Below are positions 6,440 through 8,237 of a DNA stretch of 8,237 nucleotides, in pieces. A program made the translations under genes and the position numbers. A model generated the notes under the pieces. That model had not been told where the DNA came from and ran no database searches. It was given only the letters and a program-made list of their open reading frames with translations. The DNA lies in contig DAOVKX010000045.1 in the NCBI GenBank assembly GCA_030631505.1, positions 1 to 8,237 on the forward strand, read 5' to 3'. Position 1 is the first letter of the stretch. Every line of letters starts with the position of its first letter. This DNA is from Candidatus Nanohaloarchaea archaeon (GTDB lineage: Archaea > EX4484-52 > DAOVKX01).

Positions 6440-7586
6440 CCAAAACACCTAATGATTCTTTGACTATTTTTTCTCCTAACCAGGCCCATTCAAATCTTTT
6501 CACTTTTTTTATTCCACATAACTTTAGTTTGTTATACAGGTTTTTATCTTCACATATTTTAATCATTTTTTCTGCCAAATCATCTGAATCATCTGCTTTA
6601 TAGAATAACCCGGTTTTTTCATCAACCACTTCTTCCAATGCATCAAGTTTTGCCGCAATTATTGGTTTTTCACAGGCCCAGTATTCAAATGTCTTTAAAG
6701 TCACTCTGATTCTTGCAGACAGGATATCAGGCAAAATAACCAGACCTACATCAGAATCCGAGATATGTTGTTTCACTTCCTTGAAAGGAATCCAACCCGT
6801 AAATGTGAAATTATTTTTTAAATCATTTTCTTTTACTTCTTTTTTGATTTTTGGAAGACTTTTCCCATCACCAACAAGCAAAAATTTAGCATTTGGAAAC
6901 GTTTCAACAACTTTTTTTGCAGCAGGAACCAGAATGTCCAGTCCGTCTTGGGGGTCCATCCCTCCTTGGTATATAAAAACAAAGCTCCCTTTAGGTTTGC
7001 ATTTAGGTTTGCATTTATAAAATTCCTGAAAATCTACGCCATCATAAACTACAGAAATATTTTTTGCGCCTTTTTCCTTTAGTATCTTTGCCATTGCTTT
7101 GGATACTGTGATAACTTTCGTTGATTCTCTTATTACTTTGTTTTCAATGTATTTTACAAATTCAAATAAATGTTTTCTACCCCTAGAAGGTTCTATGTAT
7201 TCGCCTATAAAATCTGTTATGTCAAGGACAACAGGAATTTTGAATGCTTTGGATGCGATGAGTGCAGGAAAACCGCAGATAGAATCATGAACAAATATCA
7301 GGTCTATTTTATGTTTTCTTACAATACTTAGGGTTCTTAATACAAGATAAGGATTGTAAGCACCGTATTTAATTACTTTTTTAGGGTTATTTCTGTTTAT
7401 GTGCAGCATCTTTATTACATTGCAGCCAAGTTCTTTTTCTGCTGTTTTTTTATCTACACCAAAAGGAGCAAACACAAAAACATTATGCCCTCTGTCTCTG
7501 AAAGCTTTAGCAACACTTTCAGTTCTTGGCGCCCCACCACCTCTGTTGGGAATGACCATATCATGCACCATAACTAAGATATTCAA
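6432..7586 (-). CDS. GT4 family glycosyltransferase (GT-B fold)
   Basis: The 384-residue protein has the two Rossmann-like halves of GT-B enzymes. The N-terminal half begins MNILVMVHD and has the glycine-rich acceptor loop GGGAPR (16-21). The linker contains VVYDGVD (179-185). The C-terminal half has FIYQGGMDPQDGLDIL (204-219), FLLVGDG (235-241), FTGWIPF (262-268) and the donor-binding region LKTFEYWACEKP (297-308) with E301. It transfers a sugar from a nucleotide donor in the cytoplasm, probably to a lipid-linked chain; donor and acceptor are unknown. The start is TTG 7586, supported by GGGTGAG at 7592-7598 five bases ahead and by the family's usual first strand. It is the first gene of the minus-strand operon. 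Residues 192-199 are a duplicated CKPK, unusual at the domain boundary. Confidence 0.9.
   Translation of the reverse strand: MNILVMVHDMVIPNRGGGAPRTESVAKAFRDRGHNVFVFAPFGVDKKTAEKELGCNVIKMLHINRNNPKKVIKYGAYNPYLVLRTLSIVRKHKIDLIFVHDSICGFPALIASKAFKIPVVLDITDFIGEYIEPSRGRKHLFEFVKYIENKVIRESTKVITVSKAMAKILKEKGAKNISVVYDGVDFQEFYKCKPKCKPKGSFVFIYQGGMDPQDGLDILVPAAKKVVETFPNAKFLLVGDGKSLPKIKKEVKENDLKNNFTFTGWIPFKEVKQHISDSDVGLVILPDILSARIRVTLKTFEYWACEKPIIAAKLDALEEVVDEKTGLFYKADDSDDLAEKMIKICEDKNLYNKLKLCGIKKVKRFEWAWLGEKIVKESLGVLDE
6446..6450 (-). promoter_or_regulatory. Ribosome binding site for the toroid enzyme gene
   Basis: AGGTG on the minus strand lies six bases before ATG 6439 and inside the end of the GT4 gene. 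It favours ATG 6439 over the GTG at 6448, which overlaps the site itself. Confidence 0.5.
6991..7014 (-). repeat. Exact 12-base tandem duplication inside the GT4 gene
   Basis: TTAGGTTTGCAT occurs twice back to back on the plus strand. In the GT4 reading frame this gives KCKPKCKPK between the two GT-B domains. It keeps the frame and adds four residues, probably in a surface linker. Confidence 0.9.
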
Positions 7587-7591
7587 AAGTA

Positions 7592-7598
7592 CTCACCC
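7592..7598 (-). promoter_or_regulatory. Ribosome binding site supporting a TTG start for GT4
   Basis: GGGTGAG on the minus strand is five bases before TTG 7586 and matches the anti-Shine-Dalgarno pairing region. The next in-frame ATG is five codons on and would cut into the first beta strand. Confidence 0.6.
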
Positions 7599-7604
7599 GT
7601 ATCC

Positions 7605-7625
7605 TTAATTTTAATGTCTTAAAAA
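7605..7625 (-). promoter_or_regulatory. Candidate promoter of the GT4 operon
   Basis: On the minus strand TTTTTAAG (7618-7625) and TTAAAATTAA (about 7605-7615) are TATA-like. The outer one gives a short leader that may still include part of the ribosome site. The inner one would start at the TTG and lose it. Which one is used cannot be decided by eye. Confidence 0.35.
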
Positions 7626-7800
7626 CAGCTTTGCTGTTTTGAGATCTAATAAATTACCTTGTAATTTATGGATTCCAGGAATCTTTGATTCCTCAGAACC
7701 CAAAACCTGTAAGGTTTTTGGGATTCAAGCCCTTTAAGTTTTTAGTAAGGGAAATTACGATAGGCCTTTTCAAATCCCAAAATTTGCAAAGCAGATTTTT
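7621..7800. repeat. Second hairpin cluster, between divergent promoters
   Basis: Stems: 7622-7640 (8 bp, loop TTT), 7649-7669 (9 bp, CTT), 7677-7693 (7 bp, TTT), 7702-7718 (7 bp, GTA), 7730-7751 (5 bp, long loop) and 7779-7799 (9 bp with one T-G pair, AAA). The fourth extends through CCC/GGG and GAA/TTC arms to 7696-7726, about 13 pairs with two single-base bulges. GATTCC (7671-7676) can also pair with GGAATC (7678-7683), competing with the third stem. No gene is visible in 7587-7882. The cluster fills the space between the two divergent candidate promoters, where a terminator would not be needed. Confidence 0.8.
7694..7708 (+). repeat. 15-base block, copy 2 (copy 1 at 3688-3702)
   Basis: The sequence is identical to 3688-3702 and has the same flanking hairpin types. 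The downstream hairpin differs only in its loop region (GTA with one extra pair, against TTT). Confidence 0.75.
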
Positions 7801-7820
7801 AGAATATTCATAAAACTACA

Positions 7821-7850
7821 TTAAATATACTTGAACAAACGTTTAAAAAG
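7821..7850 (+). promoter_or_regulatory. Candidate promoter of the epimerase gene
   Basis: There are two TATA-like elements, TTAAATATAC (7821-7830) and GTTTAAAAAG (7841-7850). The first would give a leader of about 30 bases that contains the ribosome site at 7872. The second would start inside that site, so the first fits better. Confidence 0.4.
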
Positions 7851-7871
7851 TTAAATTCAACACTATAAAAA

Positions 7872-7876
7872 GGGAG
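7872..7876 (+). promoter_or_regulatory. Ribosome binding site for the epimerase gene
   Basis: GGGAG lies six bases before ATG 7883, good spacing for a Shine-Dalgarno site. Confidence 0.6.
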
Positions 7877-7882
7877 TGTAAC

Positions 7883-8237
7883 ATGGAAAAAGTTTTAATT
7901 ACTGGGTGCGCAGGATTTATAGGATCTAATCTGACAGAAAGATTGCTTGATGAAAAGTATACAGTAATCGGCTTAGATAGTTTTACAGATTATTATTCAC
8001 AAAAAGCGAAAGAGAGAAACATAGAAAATGCGATTAAAAATCCTAATTTTGAGCTTATCAATGCAGACATATCTGAACTGGATTTGGATAAATTATTATT
8101 CGGTGTTAGCTATGTTTTCCATCAGGCCGCTCAGGCAGGAGTAAGGGCAAGCTGGGGTAAATCATTTGAGATTTACACACAGAGTAACATAAATTCTACA
8201 CAAAGATTGCTTGAAGCGTGCAAAAATAATAAAATCA
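7883..8237 (+). CDS. NAD-dependent nucleotide-sugar epimerase/dehydratase, N-terminal part (3' partial)
   Basis: 118 complete codons are present before the right edge. The N-terminus is an extended-SDR Rossmann fold: TGCAGFIGSN (7-16) holds the GxxGxxG NAD-binding loop (G8, G11, G14). D32 at the end of the second strand should bind the adenosine ribose. NAD contacts continue at D62 (NADI) and in HQAAQAGVR (80-88). The wording of HQAAQAGVRASWG is typical of UDP-sugar 4-epimerases and UDP-glucuronate epimerases. The catalytic YxxxK lies beyond the window, so the exact substrate (UDP-glucose/galactose or UDP-glucuronate) stays open. It is divergent from the GT4 operon with its own ribosome site, and probably supplies an epimerised sugar donor for the glycosyltransferases here. 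Confidence 0.88.
   Translation, partial: MEKVLITGCAGFIGSNLTERLLDEKYTVIGLDSFTDYYSQKAKERNIENAIKNPNFELINADISELDLDKLLFGVSYVFHQAAQAGVRASWGKSFEIYTQSNINSTQRLLEACKNNKI

Noticed and set aside
6440..6448. GTG start for the toroid enzyme
   Set aside because: The GTG overlaps the AGGTG ribosome site that serves ATG 6439. Only three residues differ, so it cannot be fully excluded.

Overview
The window looks archaeal, and a DPANN-type or other small uncultivated archaeon is my best guess. The reasons are AT-rich DNA, short TATA-like boxes about 25-32 bases ahead of start codons, tight gene packing, TTG starts, and archaeal-style glycan genes. The lineage itself is an inference, because there is no rRNA or other phylogenetic marker here.

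Layout. Positions 1-1859 (+) hold the C-terminal part of a GT39-like membrane glycosyltransferase, followed by a polyprenol-phosphate-type GT2 glycosyltransferase with two membrane helices. Positions 1957-2789 (+) hold a TIM-barrel sugar-phosphate isomerase/epimerase whose first 21 codons lie in another frame. A six-base run of A marks the break, so the gene is either frameshifted or carries a one-base sequence error. Positions 2968-3489 (-) hold a small YdjM-like membrane protein. Positions 3490-3950 are non-coding and packed with short hairpins. Positions 3951-7586 (-) are a tightly overlapping operon transcribed right to left: a GT4 glycosyltransferase, an alpha/alpha-toroid enzyme resembling polysaccharide lyases, and an LPG-synthase/flippase-like membrane protein. 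Positions 7587-7882 are a divergent intergenic region with a second hairpin cluster. From 7883 (+) a nucleotide-sugar epimerase runs off the window.

Together this is a surface-glycan or glycolipid locus. The epimerase and isomerase would supply or interconvert sugars, GT2 could charge a polyprenol carrier, GT4 would extend chains in the cytoplasm, GT39 would use lipid-linked donors at the membrane, and the multi-span protein may handle lipid-linked material. The toroid enzyme may trim or process the glycan. The shared pathway is inferred from gene content and is not demonstrated.

The most unusual signal is non-coding. Two intergenic regions about 3.7 kb apart carry runs of 6-10 bp perfect or near-perfect stems, most with 3-base loops. 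Their arms fall into a few recurring families, and one 15-base block is identical in both places. I do not recognise this as a named repeat family.
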